Below, piece by piece: positions 1-9,448 of a DNA stretch of 26,696 nucleotides. Each line of letters starts with the position of its first letter. Positions within the stretch are counted from its first letter, which is position 1. The stretch spans positions 1 through 26,696 of the forward strand of contig MNJC01000057.1 of assembly GCA_001920085.1 (NCBI GenBank), given 5' to 3'. Made by a program: the position numbers and the translations under genes. The notes under the pieces were generated by a model, which was not told the origin of the DNA, searched no databases, and was given only the letters and a program-made list of their open reading frames with translations. This DNA is from Actinobacteria bacterium 13_1_20CM_4_69_9 (lineage in GTDB: Bacteria; Actinomycetota; Thermoleophilia; Gaiellales; Gaiellaceae).

Positions 1-817
1 AAGATCGCGCTCTTCGCGGACGTCGAGCAGGAAGCGGTGATCGCGAGCCCCGACGTGCCGGACGTGTACCTCGTGCCCTCGCGACTGAAGGCGGAGGGTC
101 TCGACCGGCTCGTCTGCGAGAAGCTCGGCCTGCCCTTCGGCGAGGCCCAGCTCGGGGAATGGCTCGACATCACCGAGCGCCTCCAGCAGGCGACCGACGA
201 GATCGAGGTGGCGCTCGTCGGCAAGTACGTGAAGCTGCGGGATGCGTACCTGTCCGTGCACGAGGCGCTCAAGCACGCCGGTGCGCATCACGGCTGCCGC
301 GTGCGCGTGCGCTGGGTCGACGCCGAGCACATGTCGTTCGAGGAGACCGCCGCGCTGCTCGAGCCCACGGACGGCGTGATCGTCCCCGGCGGCTTCGGCT
401 CGCGCGGCTGGGAGGGCAAGCTGCTCGCCTGCCGCGTCGCCCGCGAGCGCAGCATCCCCTACCTGGGGCTCTGCCTCGGGATGCACGTCGTCGGCGGTCG
501 AGCTCGTCGACGGAACGCGTGCGCAGGACGCGTACGGCGAGCCCATCATCCACGAGCGGCACCGGCACCGCTACGAGGTCAACAACCACTACCGGCCCAT
601 GCTCATCGAGGCGGGTCTCGTCGTGTCGGGCACGTTCCAGGCCGGCCGCCTCGTCGAGGTGGTCGAGCTGCCCGACCACCCGTGGTTCGTCGCGAGCCAG
701 TTCCACCCCGAGTTCAAGTCGCGGCCGACGCGCCCGGCTCCGCTCTTCCGCGAGTTCGTCGGCGCTGCGCTCGTCCGTGCGCGCGAGCGCACAGGCGCGG
801 CAGTCGTCTCCGCCTAG
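1..817 (+). pseudogene. pyrG: CTP synthase C-terminal part, cut by window edge, with internal deletion and frame change
   Basis: CTP synthase makes CTP from UTP, ATP and glutamine in the cytosol. The window opens inside the gene (frame 1, K-I-A-L-F-A-D-V-E). The end of the synthase domain and the start of the class I glutamine amidotransferase domain read well as far as the nucleophile motif GLCLGM, with Cys at 472-474. At about 484-497 the frame changes from 1 to 2. The text then resumes at V-E-L-V-D-G-T and continues through ERHRHRYEVNN to SQFHPEF, where the catalytic His (704-706) and Glu (710-712) lie, ending at TAG 815-817. Compared with E. coli PyrG, roughly 50-60 residues between GLCLGM and the VELVDGT region are absent. 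The gene is normally essential, so the lesion is either an assembly fault or a real pseudogene with another copy elsewhere. Family identity is certain; the status is not. Confidence 0.93.
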
Positions 818-820
818 AAT
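815..820 (+). promoter_or_regulatory. -10 hexamer TAGAAT for the gene at 827, built on the pyrG stop codon
   Basis: TAGAAT ends exactly 6 nt before the GTG at 827. That would place the transcription start on the first base of the start codon, giving a leaderless mRNA. Its first three bases are also the UAG stop of pyrG. No clear -35 is seen. The inference rests on geometry repeated at several other genes in the window. Confidence 0.6.
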
Positions 821-826
821 CCCTCC

Positions 827-1234
827 GTGCTACGCGCCGCTCTCGCCGCGGTCGCGGCCGCCCTCGTCGTTCCCGCGACGGCGCAGGCCGCGCTCTCGTT
901 CGCCTTCGACCGCGCTCAGGCGCGGGTGGGGCAGCAGGTGCACGCGTACCAGGCGGACCCCGACGGCAACCCGGCGCCGGCGTGGGACACGCTCGACCGC
1001 GTCACGCTGTACCTCGCGCGTGTCGACAACATCTCGCACCGCGTTCGGCTCGGGCAGATGGGCGTCGACGATCAAGGCGTGTGGTCGATCGACTTCCGCG
1101 TGCCGAAGGTCAAGCCGGGCCTGTACATGATCGCGTTCTACTGCGCGCCCTGCGGGAGCACGTACTTCGGGAGCGCGGAGCCGCACAGCGTGTGGACGCG
1201 GAAGGCGGGTCGCGTGCTCAAGGTGCGCCGCTAG
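827..1234 (+). CDS. Small secreted protein of unknown function
   Basis: 135 residues starting at GTG. The N-terminus is a classic Sec signal peptide: MLRAALAAV, a hydrophobic run, then an Ala-rich ATAQAA cleavage site near residue 20. The mature part is about 115 residues and looks all-beta, with alternating V/L/Y stretches such as RVTLYLARV and WSIDFRV. This resembles a compact Ig-like or immunoglobulin-fold domain, though no family is recognised. A C-x2-C pair (FYCAPCGS) near the C-terminus could form a disulfide or bind metal. It follows pyrG by 9 nt and precedes the M20 peptidase by 4 nt, but has its own candidate -10. The function is unknown; an extracytoplasmic location is well supported. 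Confidence 0.75.
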   Translation: MLRAALAAVAAALVVPATAQAALSFAFDRAQARVGQQVHAYQADPDGNPAPAWDTLDRVTLYLARVDNISHRVRLGQMGVDDQGVWSIDFRVPKVKPGLYMIAFYCAPCGSTYFGSAEPHSVWTRKAGRVLKVRR

Positions 1235-1238
1235 CCGG

Positions 1239-2363
1239 ATGGCGTCCGAGGTCGTCGACCTCTTCACGGAGCTGGCGGCGATCTCGAGCCCGCCCGGCGA
1301 CGAACGTCCCGTCGCGGACGCGGTCGCGCGCTACCTGCGCGACCTCGGGCTGACGGTCGACGAGGACGGCGCGGGTGCCACGGTCGGCTCGAACATGGGG
1401 AACCTGTACTGCCGCGTCGAGCCGAGCGGGAACGGTCCCGGCACGCCGATCTTCCTGTGCGCGCACCTCGACACCGTTCCGCCGGAGGGACCGCTCGAGC
1501 CGGTGATCGAGGACGGGGTCGTGCGCAACGCGGGCGGCACGATCCTCGGCGCGGACAACAAGTCCGCCGTCGCCGCGATGCTCGAGGGGACGCGCCGGGT
1601 TCTCGCCGAGAACCGTCCGCATGCCGGCATCGAGCTGCTCTTCACCCCGAAGGAGGAGGTCGGGCTGCTCGGCGCGGCCGCCTTCGACCACCGGCGCCTG
1701 CTCGCGCGCGCCGGCTACGTCTACGACCAGGCGGCGCCGATCGGCGACGTCATCCTCGGCGCCCCCTACTCGCACGCGCTCGAGGTGCGCTTCCACGGTC
1801 GCGCCGCGCACTCCGGCATGTACCCCGAGGAAGGACGCTCCGCGATCGCCGCCGCCGCGCGGGCGATCTCCGACCTGCGGCTGGGCCGCATCGACGACGA
1901 GACGACCGCCAACGTCGGGCTGGTCGAGGGCGGCAGCGCCGGAAACATCATCCCCGAGTGGTGCTCGCTCAGCGCCGAGGCGCGCTCGCACGACGAGCGC
2001 AAGCTCGGCGACCTCGTCCAGGAGATGGTCGACGCATTCGCCTTCGCGGCCGGGCTCGAGGATTGCGAGGTCGAGACGAAGGTGTCGAAGAGCTACAAGG
2101 GCTACCGGTTCAAGCCGGACGACCTGGTCGTGCGCATCGCCCACGCCGCGCTCGAACGGTCGGGGTACACGCCGAGTTACGGGTTGAGCGGAGGCGCGGC
2201 CGACGCGAACGTCTTCAACGAGCGGGGCCTCGCATGCCTGAACCTCGCGAACGGGATGCAGGACATCCACACGCCGGACGAGCGGATCACCGTCGACGAC
2301 CTCGAGGGGATGGTGGAGGTGACGCTCGCGCTGGTCGACGTCGCGCGCGATGCTGACGCTTAG
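1239..2363 (+). CDS. M20 family metallopeptidase, peptidase T-like
   Basis: 374 residues, the usual length for the M20 dizinc aminopeptidase/carboxypeptidase family (PepT-like branch). The metal site is complete: H76 and catalytic D78 in AHLDT, bridging D106 in GADNK, general-base E139 and E140 in TPKEEVG, D163 in YDQAA, and H344 in DIHTPDE. The inserted dimerisation (lid) domain spans roughly residues 175-285 and includes HGRAAHSGMYPEEG, a typical substrate-side histidine loop. It should hydrolyse small peptides or N-acyl amino acids in the cytosol; the exact substrate cannot be read from sequence. The ATG lies 4 nt after the preceding stop. The gene overlaps the DUF3866 gene by 14 nt, which indicates co-translation. 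Confidence 0.92.
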   Translation: MASEVVDLFTELAAISSPPGDERPVADAVARYLRDLGLTVDEDGAGATVGSNMGNLYCRVEPSGNGPGTPIFLCAHLDTVPPEGPLEPVIEDGVVRNAGGTILGADNKSAVAAMLEGTRRVLAENRPHAGIELLFTPKEEVGLLGAAAFDHRRLLARAGYVYDQAAPIGDVILGAPYSHALEVRFHGRAAHSGMYPEEGRSAIAAAARAISDLRLGRIDDETTANVGLVEGGSAGNIIPEWCSLSAEARSHDERKLGDLVQEMVDAFAFAAGLEDCEVETKVSKSYKGYRFKPDDLVVRIAHAALERSGYTPSYGLSGGAADANVFNERGLACLNLANGMQDIHTPDERITVDDLEGMVEVTLALVDVARDADA

Positions 2364-3312
2364 GCGTGGCCGCGTGACGGCGGTCGTGTCGCGCGCCGAA
2401 GGCCTGGCACGCATCGAGGTCGACGGCGCGCCGTGCATCGCATATCCGCGGCTGACCGGCCCGGTCGCGCTCGGCGACGACGTGCTCGTGAACGTGCAGG
2501 CACGCGAGCTCGAGCTGGGCTCCGGTGGATTCGACCTGCTCTACGCGAACATGACGCGCGGCCTCGAGCTGCACGGCGTGGCCGGCGCACATGTCATGAA
2601 GCTGCCGTACACGCCGGTGCAGGCCGCCGCGTGGCATGCCGAGGAGGGGCGCGAGCTGCCCGCGACGGTAGACGGACTGCGCGTCGTGTGCTGCTCGCTT
2701 CATAGCCAGGTCGCGCCGGTCTGCGCCGGCATCGCGACGGGTGCACGCGTCGCCTATGTCCAGCTTCCGGGCGGCGCGCTGCCGGTGTCGCTGTCCGACA
2801 CGCTGCGCGAGCTTCGCGCGCGCGGGCTGGTCGGGACCACGATCGCCGTCGGCGCCTGCGTCGACGGCGACGTGCAGTGCGTCTCGGTCGCCTCCGCGCT
2901 CCTGTGGTGCGCCGCGGAGGGCTTCGACGCCGTCGTGTGCGCGGTAGGCCCGGGAGTGGTGGGGACCGGTTCGAGCTTCGGGCACGGCGGGTTGGCCGCG
3001 GCGTGGGCAGCGCACGCGACGCGCGCGCTCGGGGGTGAACCGATTCTCGCGGTGCGGGCATCGCACGGCGATTCGCGCGACAGGCACCAGGGCGTCTCGC
3101 ACCACGTGCGCGACATTCTTCGGCTGGCGTCCGGTGTCACCGTTGCGTGGCCGCGCGGCTTCGACCCGCCTGCCGACATCGAGGTGAAGGTCGTCGACGT
3201 CGACGGCTGGGAGGCCGCCTGCGCGGGGCTACCGCTCTCGCACATGGGCCGCGGCCCCCGCGACGACCCGCTGTTCTTTGCCGCCGCCTACGCCGCCGGG
3301 CGCGCGGCCTGA
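2350..3312 (+). CDS. DUF3866 family protein
   Basis: 320 residues. It starts at ATG inside the end of the M20 gene (14-nt overlap). The sequence matches the actinobacterial/firmicute DUF3866 family as I recall it: an N-terminal small beta domain (RRGRVTAVVSRAEGLARIEVDG), the line YANMTRGLELHGVAG, the HSQVAPVCAG motif, then AVGPGVVGTGSSFGHGG and HQGVSHHVRD near the C-terminus. Conserved His, Ser and Gly-rich loops suggest an enzyme, but no biochemical function is established. It ends at TGA, whose A is the first base of the next ATG (TGATG), so it belongs to the tight run from the M20 gene to the Nudix gene. Identity to family level is good; role unknown. Confidence 0.85.
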   Translation: MLTLRRGRVTAVVSRAEGLARIEVDGAPCIAYPRLTGPVALGDDVLVNVQARELELGSGGFDLLYANMTRGLELHGVAGAHVMKLPYTPVQAAAWHAEEGRELPATVDGLRVVCCSLHSQVAPVCAGIATGARVAYVQLPGGALPVSLSDTLRELRARGLVGTTIAVGACVDGDVQCVSVASALLWCAAEGFDAVVCAVGPGVVGTGSSFGHGGLAAAWAAHATRALGGEPILAVRASHGDSRDRHQGVSHHVRDILRLASGVTVAWPRGFDPPADIEVKVVDVDGWEAACAGLPLSHMGRGPRDDPLFFAAAYAAGRAA

Positions 3313-4076
3313 TGGAGGAACGTCGCCTCGGCCCCGTCGTCGGGCTGGGGACGTGGAACACGTTCGGCGGCGACGCCGCCACCGCGCGCGGCGTGGTCGA
3401 GGCCGCGCTCGAGGCGGGCTGCCGTCTGTTCGACTCGTCGCCGATGTACGCCGGCGCGGAGCGTTCACTGGGCGCTGCGCTCGCGTCGCGCCGCAGCGAA
3501 GTGCAGGTCGCGACGAAAATCTGGACCGGCAGCGTCGACGAGGGCCGCCGTCAGTACGAGGACCAGGTCGCGTGGTTCGGTCGCGTCGACATCGAGCAGA
3601 TCCACAACCTGCAGTCGTGGGAGGACCACCTTCCGTGGCTGGAGCGCGAGCGCGACGAGGGTCGCATCGACTCGCTGGGGGTCACCCACTACGCGGCGAG
3701 CCGCTTCGGCGAGCTGGAGCGCGCCCTGCGGACAGGCCGCTTCGACGTCGTCCAGCTGCCGCTCAATCCGCAGGAACGAGAGTCCGAGCGCGAGCTGCTC
3801 CCGCTCGCAGCCGAGCTGGGCGTGGCCGTGATCGTGATGCGCCCGTTGGGCGAGGGCTCGTTGCTACGGCGTTCGCCGCCGGCGGAGGTGCTCGAGGAGC
3901 TCGGCGTCGACACGTGGCCGCAGGCGCTGCTCAAGTGGGCGCTGTCCGACAAGCGCGTCGACGTTGTCATTCCCGCGACGACGCGCCCAGAGCACGCGCG
4001 GGCGAACGCCGCGGCAGGCGAGCCGCCGTGGTTCGACGCGCAGCAGCGCGAGCTTGTGGAACGCTTCGCCGCGTGA
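3312..4076 (+). CDS. Aldo/keto reductase
   Basis: 254 residues. The ATG overlaps the previous stop as TGATG; an in-frame extension upstream exists but runs through the DUF3866 gene and is not needed. It is a cytosolic NAD(P)H-dependent oxidoreductase with a TIM-barrel fold. The catalytic tetrad is complete: D41 and Y46 in FDSSPMY, K69 in VATKIW, and H98 in EQIHN. VTHYAASRFGELERAL and the late RPLGEGSL and PATTRPEHARAN stretches match the family's nucleotide-binding end. At about 254 residues it is shorter than most members (280-330), with a reduced C-terminal loop, so substrate prediction is not possible. It overlaps the Nudix start by 4 nt (GTGA). Confidence 0.9.
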   Translation: MEERRLGPVVGLGTWNTFGGDAATARGVVEAALEAGCRLFDSSPMYAGAERSLGAALASRRSEVQVATKIWTGSVDEGRRQYEDQVAWFGRVDIEQIHNLQSWEDHLPWLERERDEGRIDSLGVTHYAASRFGELERALRTGRFDVVQLPLNPQERESERELLPLAAELGVAVIVMRPLGEGSLLRRSPPAEVLEELGVDTWPQALLKWALSDKRVDVVIPATTRPEHARANAAAGEPPWFDAQQRELVERFAA

Positions 4077-4570
4077 CGCCCGACGACTCACGCACGGTGT
4101 ACGACGGCAAGCTGTTCGACGTCACCGTCGAGCGCTGGGGCGAGCACGAGCGCGAGATCGTCGAGCATCCCGGTGCGGTGGCGATCGTGGCCGTCGACAG
4201 CGACGACACGGTCGCGCTCGTGCGCCAGCGCCGCGAGGCGGCGCGCAAGCTCCTGCTCGAGCTGCCCGCGGGAACGCTCGAGGAGGGCGAGTCACCGCTC
4301 GAGAGTGCGCGGCGCGAGCTCGAGGAGGAGACGGGGTTGACGGGCGGGACGTGGCGCGAGCTCGCGGCGTTCTACACGACGCCGGGTTTCTGCCGGGAGC
4401 GCATGCACCTCTTCATCGCGGAGGGCGTCGAGCGGGGCGATGCGCGCCCCGAGGACGACGAAGACCTCGAAGTGGTCCGCTGGCGCGTCGACGAGATCCC
4501 GGCGCGGCTGCCGGAGATCGAGGATGCGAAGACACTCGCCGGGCTGCTGCTGTATCTGTCCAAAAGGTAG
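4073..4570 (+). CDS. Nudix hydrolase, ADP-ribose pyrophosphatase type
   Basis: 165 residues, starting at a GTG that overlaps the preceding TGA (GTGA). The Nudix box is complete between G67 and L89: G67, E73, R81-E82-L83, E85-E86, G88-L89. An N-terminal beta segment (VYDGKLFDVTVERW) and the PGAVAIVAVD strand are typical of the NudF/ADP-ribose pyrophosphatase subfamily, as is AFYTTPGFCRERMHLF after the box. It probably cleaves ADP-ribose or a related nucleoside diphosphate derivative to AMP plus a phosphosugar, needing Mg2+. It is last in a tightly overlapping run of genes. Its TAG stop (4568-4570) also forms the start of the putative -10 of the next gene. Confidence 0.9.
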   Translation: MTPDDSRTVYDGKLFDVTVERWGEHEREIVEHPGAVAIVAVDSDDTVALVRQRREAARKLLLELPAGTLEEGESPLESARRELEEETGLTGGTWRELAAFYTTPGFCRERMHLFIAEGVERGDARPEDDEDLEVVRWRVDEIPARLPEIEDAKTLAGLLLYLSKR

Positions 4571-4573
4571 GGT
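4568..4573 (+). promoter_or_regulatory. -10 hexamer TAGGGT before ald
   Basis: TAGGGT begins with the Nudix stop codon and ends 8 nt before the GTG of ald, giving a predicted leader of about 2 nt. No good -35 is visible. It is weaker than the TAGAAT examples and is supported only by the recurrent geometry. Confidence 0.4.
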
Positions 4574-4581
4574 GACCCGCC

Positions 4582-5706
4582 GTGAAGATCGGCGTCGCCA
4601 AAGAGATCAAGACCGACGAGTACCGCGTCGCGCTCACGCCTGCGGGCGCGCGCGAGCTCGTGCAGGGCGGTCACGAGGTGACGGTCGAGACCGGCGCCGG
4701 CATCGGGAGCGCCTTCGCCGATGCGGCGTACGAGGCTGCGGGGGCGCGCATCGCGGGCGTCGACGACGTGTGGGCGGACTCCGATCTGCTGCTCAAGGTC
4801 AAAGAGCCGATCGAACTGGAGTACGGACGGCTGCGCGAAGGCCTCGTCCTCTTCACCTACCTGCACATCGCCGCCGACGAGCCGCTCACGCGCGCGCTCG
4901 TCGACAGTGGCATCGCCGCCGTCGCCTACGAGACCGTGGAGACGAGCAAGGGCGCGCTGCCGCTGCTCGCGCCGATGAGCGAGATCGCCGGGCGTCTCGC
5001 CGCACAGGCCGGCGCGTACTTCCTCGAGAAGCCGCTCGGCGGTCGCGGGCTGCTGCTCGGCGGCGTTCCCGGCGTCGCACCCGGCCGCGTCGTGATCATC
5101 GGCGGCGGCATGGTCGGCTACAACGCCGCGGTCATCGCGATCGGTCTCGGCGCCAACGTGATGATCCTCGAACGCTCGCTCGACCGCATGCGCCATCTCG
5201 AGGAGATCCTCTCCGGGCGTGTCAGCCTCGTCATGTCGTCGAGCCTGCAGATCGAGGAGTCCCTGCGCGACGCGGACGTCGTCATCGGCGCCGTCCTCAT
5301 TCCGGGCGCGGTCGCGCCGAAGCTGATCACGCGCGAGATGGTGCGCGGAATGAAGGACGGCGCCGTGCTTGCAGACGTCGCGATCGATCAGGGCGGCTGC
5401 GCGGAGACGTCGCGGCCGACCACGCACAGCGAGCCCGTCTACACCGTCGAGGGCGTGACGCACTACTGCGTCGCCAACATGCCGGGCGCCGTGCCGATCA
5501 CGTCGACGAAGGCGCTGACCAATGCGACGCTTCCATACGTCGAGGCAATCGCGGTCCACGGGCTCGCAGAGGCCGTTGCGCGCGACCCCGGGCTTGCCCG
5601 CGGCGTGAACGTCCTCGACGGAAAGATCACCTACGAAGCCGTCGCGGACGCGCACGGCCTCGACTATCAGCCGCTCGAGGACGTCCTCCCGGGAGTCGCG
5701 GTGTGA
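4582..5706 (+). CDS. ald: Alanine dehydrogenase
   Basis: 374 residues with a GTG start, the normal length for Ald. It catalyses reversible NAD-dependent oxidative deamination of L-alanine to pyruvate and ammonia, as a cytosolic hexamer. The N-terminus MKIGVAKEIKTDEYRVALTP carries substrate-binding R15. K74 in LLKVKEP and H95 in TYLHIA are the pyruvate-binding and catalytic positions, and an Asp lies in DVAIDQGG. The Rossmann fingerprint is GGGMVGYNAA, with the acidic end of beta-2 in MILERS, consistent with NAD. The pyruvate it makes connects loosely with ppdK later in the window. It ends 3 nt before the stop of the convergent 37-residue gene. Confidence 0.96.
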   Translation: MKIGVAKEIKTDEYRVALTPAGARELVQGGHEVTVETGAGIGSAFADAAYEAAGARIAGVDDVWADSDLLLKVKEPIELEYGRLREGLVLFTYLHIAADEPLTRALVDSGIAAVAYETVETSKGALPLLAPMSEIAGRLAAQAGAYFLEKPLGGRGLLLGGVPGVAPGRVVIIGGGMVGYNAAVIAIGLGANVMILERSLDRMRHLEEILSGRVSLVMSSSLQIEESLRDADVVIGAVLIPGAVAPKLITREMVRGMKDGAVLADVAIDQGGCAETSRPTTHSEPVYTVEGVTHYCVANMPGAVPITSTKALTNATLPYVEAIAVHGLAEAVARDPGLARGVNVLDGKITYEAVADAHGLDYQPLEDVLPGVAV

Positions 5707-5709
5707 CCG

Positions 5710-5823
5710 CTACGACGTCTTCAGCGGCGAGTACTTGACGACCAGCCACGTCACACCTGCGGCGATCCCGATGACCGCTGCGATGTAGACGAACATGAGG
5801 ATCACTCCCAGGACGTCGAGCAT
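5710..5823 (-). CDS. 37-residue single-pass membrane protein
   Basis: A short open frame on the minus strand: ATG at 5823, TAG at 5712-5710. It begins M-L-D-V-L-G-V-I-L-M-F-V-Y-I-A and ends VVKYSPLKTS. Residues about 4-28 form one transmembrane helix, followed by a short basic tail, so the C-terminus is probably cytosolic. It fills an otherwise empty gap between ald and deoB. Its start is 20 bp from the deoB ATG and shares a two-way promoter with it. The function is unknown; proteins of this form are usually missed by length cut-offs. Support is the membrane pattern, the shared promoter design and the exact fit into the gap. Confidence 0.6.
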   Translation of the reverse strand: MLDVLGVILMFVYIAAVIGIAAGVTWLVVKYSPLKTS

Positions 5824-5843
5824 GGCCGACCTAGAATAGCTGC
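5824..5843. promoter_or_regulatory. 20-bp two-way leaderless promoter between the 37-residue gene and deoB
   Basis: The centre TAGAATA reads as TAGAAT on the plus strand (5832-5837, 6 nt before the deoB ATG) and TATTCT on the minus strand (5838-5833, 9 nt before the other ATG). The two -10 hexamers overlap by 5 bp. Predicted mRNAs have 0-nt and about 3-nt leaders. The same layout recurs at 21884-21903. Confidence 0.6.
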
Positions 5844-7006
5844 ATGCCGAGGGCATGCATCATCGTGCTCGACGCCGTAGGAGCGGGCGAGCTTCCGGAT
5901 GCCGACGAATACGGGGACGGCGGCTCGAACACGCTCGGGAACGTCGGACGCGCCGTCGGCGGGCTCGATCTCCCGAATCTCGAGGCGCTGGGGCTCGGCA
6001 ACATCGAGCCGCTCGAGGGCTGCCCGCCTCAGCCGGGCGCTCCGGCCGTCGCGGGCCGCCTGATCGAGCGCTCGAAGGGCAAGGACACGACGACCGGCCA
6101 CTGGGAGCTGATGGGCGTCGTCACGCCGCAGCCCATGCCGACCTATCCGCACGGGTTCCCGCACGACGTGATCGACCCCTTCATGCACCAGACCGGCCGC
6201 GGCGTGCTCGGAAACAAGGCGGCGTCGGGCACCGAGATCATCCAGGAGCTCGGCGAGGAACATCAGCGCACGGGCAAATGGATCGTGTACACGTCGGCGG
6301 ATTCCGTCTTCCAGATCGCTGCGCATGAGGAGACGATCCCGCTCGAAGAGCTCTACGACGGCTGCCGCATCGCACGGCAGGTCCTCACCGGCAAGCACGC
6401 TGTCGGACGCGTGATCGCGCGGCCGTTCGTCGGAACGCCCGGCAACTACGAACGCACCGCGAACCGCCACGACTTCTCGCTCGAACCGAGGCGTCCGAAC
6501 TACCTGACGCTCGTGCGCGACGCGGGCATGAAGGTGCACGGCGTCGGCAAGATCGGCGACATCTTCGCGGGCCAGGACATCGACGAGTCACATCCCACGA
6601 AGTCGAACGTGGACGGGATCACGCAGACGGAGAAGCTGCTCCGCGCGCTCGACGACGGGCTCATCTTCACGAACCTGGTCGAGACGGACATGCTGTGGGG
6701 ACACCGCAACGACCCCGTCAACTTCCACCGCTGCCTGCAGGACTTCGACCGCCGCCTGCCCGACCTGCTCGACGCGCTGCGCCCGCAGGACCTACTGATC
6801 CTCACCTCCGACCACGGCTGCGACCCGACGACGCCGTCGACAGACCATTCACGCGAGCACGCGCTGCTGCTGGCATACGTGGAAGGCAAGAACGCCGACG
6901 GCCGCATCCACGAAGGCGAGTTCGCCGACGTCGGCGCGACCGTGAACCGCTGGCTCGGCGGCAAGGCGCCGTCACGCGGCATTCCCGGCCAGCCGATCGT
7001 CGAGCA

Positions 7007-7010
<4 letters not shown>
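5844..7010 (+). CDS. deoB: Phosphopentomutase
   Basis: 388 residues, matching bacterial DeoB (about 390-407). It interconverts (deoxy)ribose-1-phosphate and (deoxy)ribose-5-phosphate in nucleoside breakdown, in the cytosol. It belongs to the alkaline phosphatase superfamily. The N-terminal metal ligand is D10 in IIVLDAVGAGELPDA. SKGKDTTTGHWE contains the phosphorylated Thr of the active site. ETDMLWGHRNDP and TSDHGCDPTTPSTDHSREH carry the remaining Asp and His metal ligands of the dimanganese centre. It starts at ATG 6 nt after a TAGAAT hexamer, so it is probably translated from a leaderless message. Its TGA overlaps the start of deoA, and the two act on consecutive steps. Confidence 0.97.
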
Positions 7011-8307
<1,297 letters not shown>

Positions 8308-8308
<1 letters not shown>

Positions 8309-9189
8309 TGCCCGAGCTACCCGAGGTCGAGACGATCCGTCTCGCGCTCGAACCGCACGTCGTCGGTCGCACGTTCGAGCGAGTCGAGATCGACGACCGG
8401 AGGCTCGTCCGCCCCTTCGAGCCGCTCGTGGTCGCGGCGGAGCTCGAGGGCGAGCGCGTGGCCGCGCTCGAGCGCCGCGGCAAGTACCTGATCGTCCGAT
8501 TCGAATCCGGCCGCGTGCTCCTGATCCACCTCCGAATGACGGGGAGCTTGCGCCACGGGCCGGCCGGGAAGCTCGGTGACGACCCGTATCGGCGCGCTGT
8601 TGTCAAGCTGGACGACGGCTCGGACATGGCGTACCGCGACGTCCGCCGCTTCGGCACGTGGCACCTGCTCGAGCCGCACGAGCTCGAGGATTACCTCGCC
8701 CGCAGGCTCGGCCGCGAGCCGCTCGAGCGGACGTTCACCGCCAAGCGCCTCGGCGAGCGGCTCTCGGGCCGGCGGGCGCCGATCAAGGCCGCACTGCTCG
8801 ACCAGCGCACGGTGGCCGGGCTCGGCAACATCTATGTGGACGAGGCGCTGTGGCGCGCGGGAATCCATCCGTTGCGCGAAGCCGGCACGCTCGACGTCGA
8901 CGAGCTCGCGCGCCTCACGAGAGCGATCCGCGACGCACTCCGCGCCGGCATCCGGAGCCAGGGAGCGAGCCTGCGCGACTACGCCCAGCCCGACGGCCGC
9001 CGCGGCCGCGCGCAGGAGCGCTTCCGCGTCTACGGCCGGACCGGCGAGCCGTGCCTGCGGTGCGGGACGCCGATCGAGAAGACCCGCGCGGGAGGACGCG
9101 GCACGTGGTACTGCCCGAGCTGCCAGAGTCAGGCTGCGAGCCGCTCGGCCAGCCGACCTTCGCGGTCGAGCCGCCAGAGCTCGGTGTAG
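8308..9189 (+). CDS. mutM: Formamidopyrimidine-DNA glycosylase (Fpg)
   Basis: 293 residues. It removes 8-oxoguanine and formamidopyrimidines from DNA and cuts the strand by beta/delta elimination. The mature N-terminus PELPEVET supplies catalytic P2 and E3; K59 in RRGKY is the conserved lysine; the helix-two-turn-helix region includes DQRTVAGLGNIYVDEALW. The zinc finger is complete: C249-x2-C252, C269-x2-C272, with the conserved Arg in GRGTWYC. It starts at ATG overlapping deoA's stop (TGATG). After CPSCQ, where most Fpg proteins end, about 20 extra Ser/Arg-rich residues follow. These are encoded by the antisense of the convergent glutaredoxin gene (61-bp overlap) and are probably a non-functional read-on. 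Confidence 0.96.
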
Positions 9190-9383
9190 CCGCCGATCGG
9201 ACGGTCGTCGATCACGATCTGCGGCACCGTCCATGCCCCGGTGAGGTCGAAGAGCTTCTGCCGGAAGGCGGGATCGTCGTCGAGCGAGATGTCGTCGTAG
9301 TCGATGCCGCGTGACTGGAGCAGTGCCTTCGCGCGGACGCAGTAGCCACACCACCGCGTGCTGTAGACCTGGACCCTGGCCAT
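9129..9383 (-). CDS. Glutaredoxin
   Basis: 84 residues, full length for a small glutaredoxin: ATG at 9383, stop TGA at 9131-9129. It has a thioredoxin fold with redox motif C12-G-Y-C15 in STRWCGYCVRAK, cis-Pro motif TVPQI, and the GGYTEL glutathione-binding loop near the C-terminus. It is a cytosolic disulfide or mixed-disulfide reductase. Whether it uses glutathione or mycothiol cannot be decided: mycoredoxins share this scaffold, usually with CPYC or CGYC-like sites. Its 3' end overlaps mutM by 61 bp, convergent. Confidence 0.9.
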   Translation of the reverse strand: MARVQVYSTRWCGYCVRAKALLQSRGIDYDDISLDDDPAFRQKLFDLTGAWTVPQIVIDDRPIGGYTELWRLDREGRLAERLAA

Positions 9384-9433
9384 CTCATGATGTAACGAAG
9401 AACCCGCCGAAGAGGTTCCTCCACCCTCGAAAC

Positions 9434-9439
9434 TAGACT
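9434..9439 (+). promoter_or_regulatory. -10 hexamer TAGACT for recO
   Basis: TAGACT lies 9 nt before the recO ATG, predicting a leader of about 3 nt without a ribosome binding site. It sits in the 65-bp gap between the divergent glutaredoxin and recO genes. No obvious -35 is seen at 17 bp. Confidence 0.5.
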
Positions 9440-9448
9440 GGCCGGGCC

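Noticed and set aside
9384..9448. Inverted repeat GAACC / GGTTC between the glutaredoxin gene and recO
   Set aside because: Only 5-bp arms with a long loop; expected by chance.
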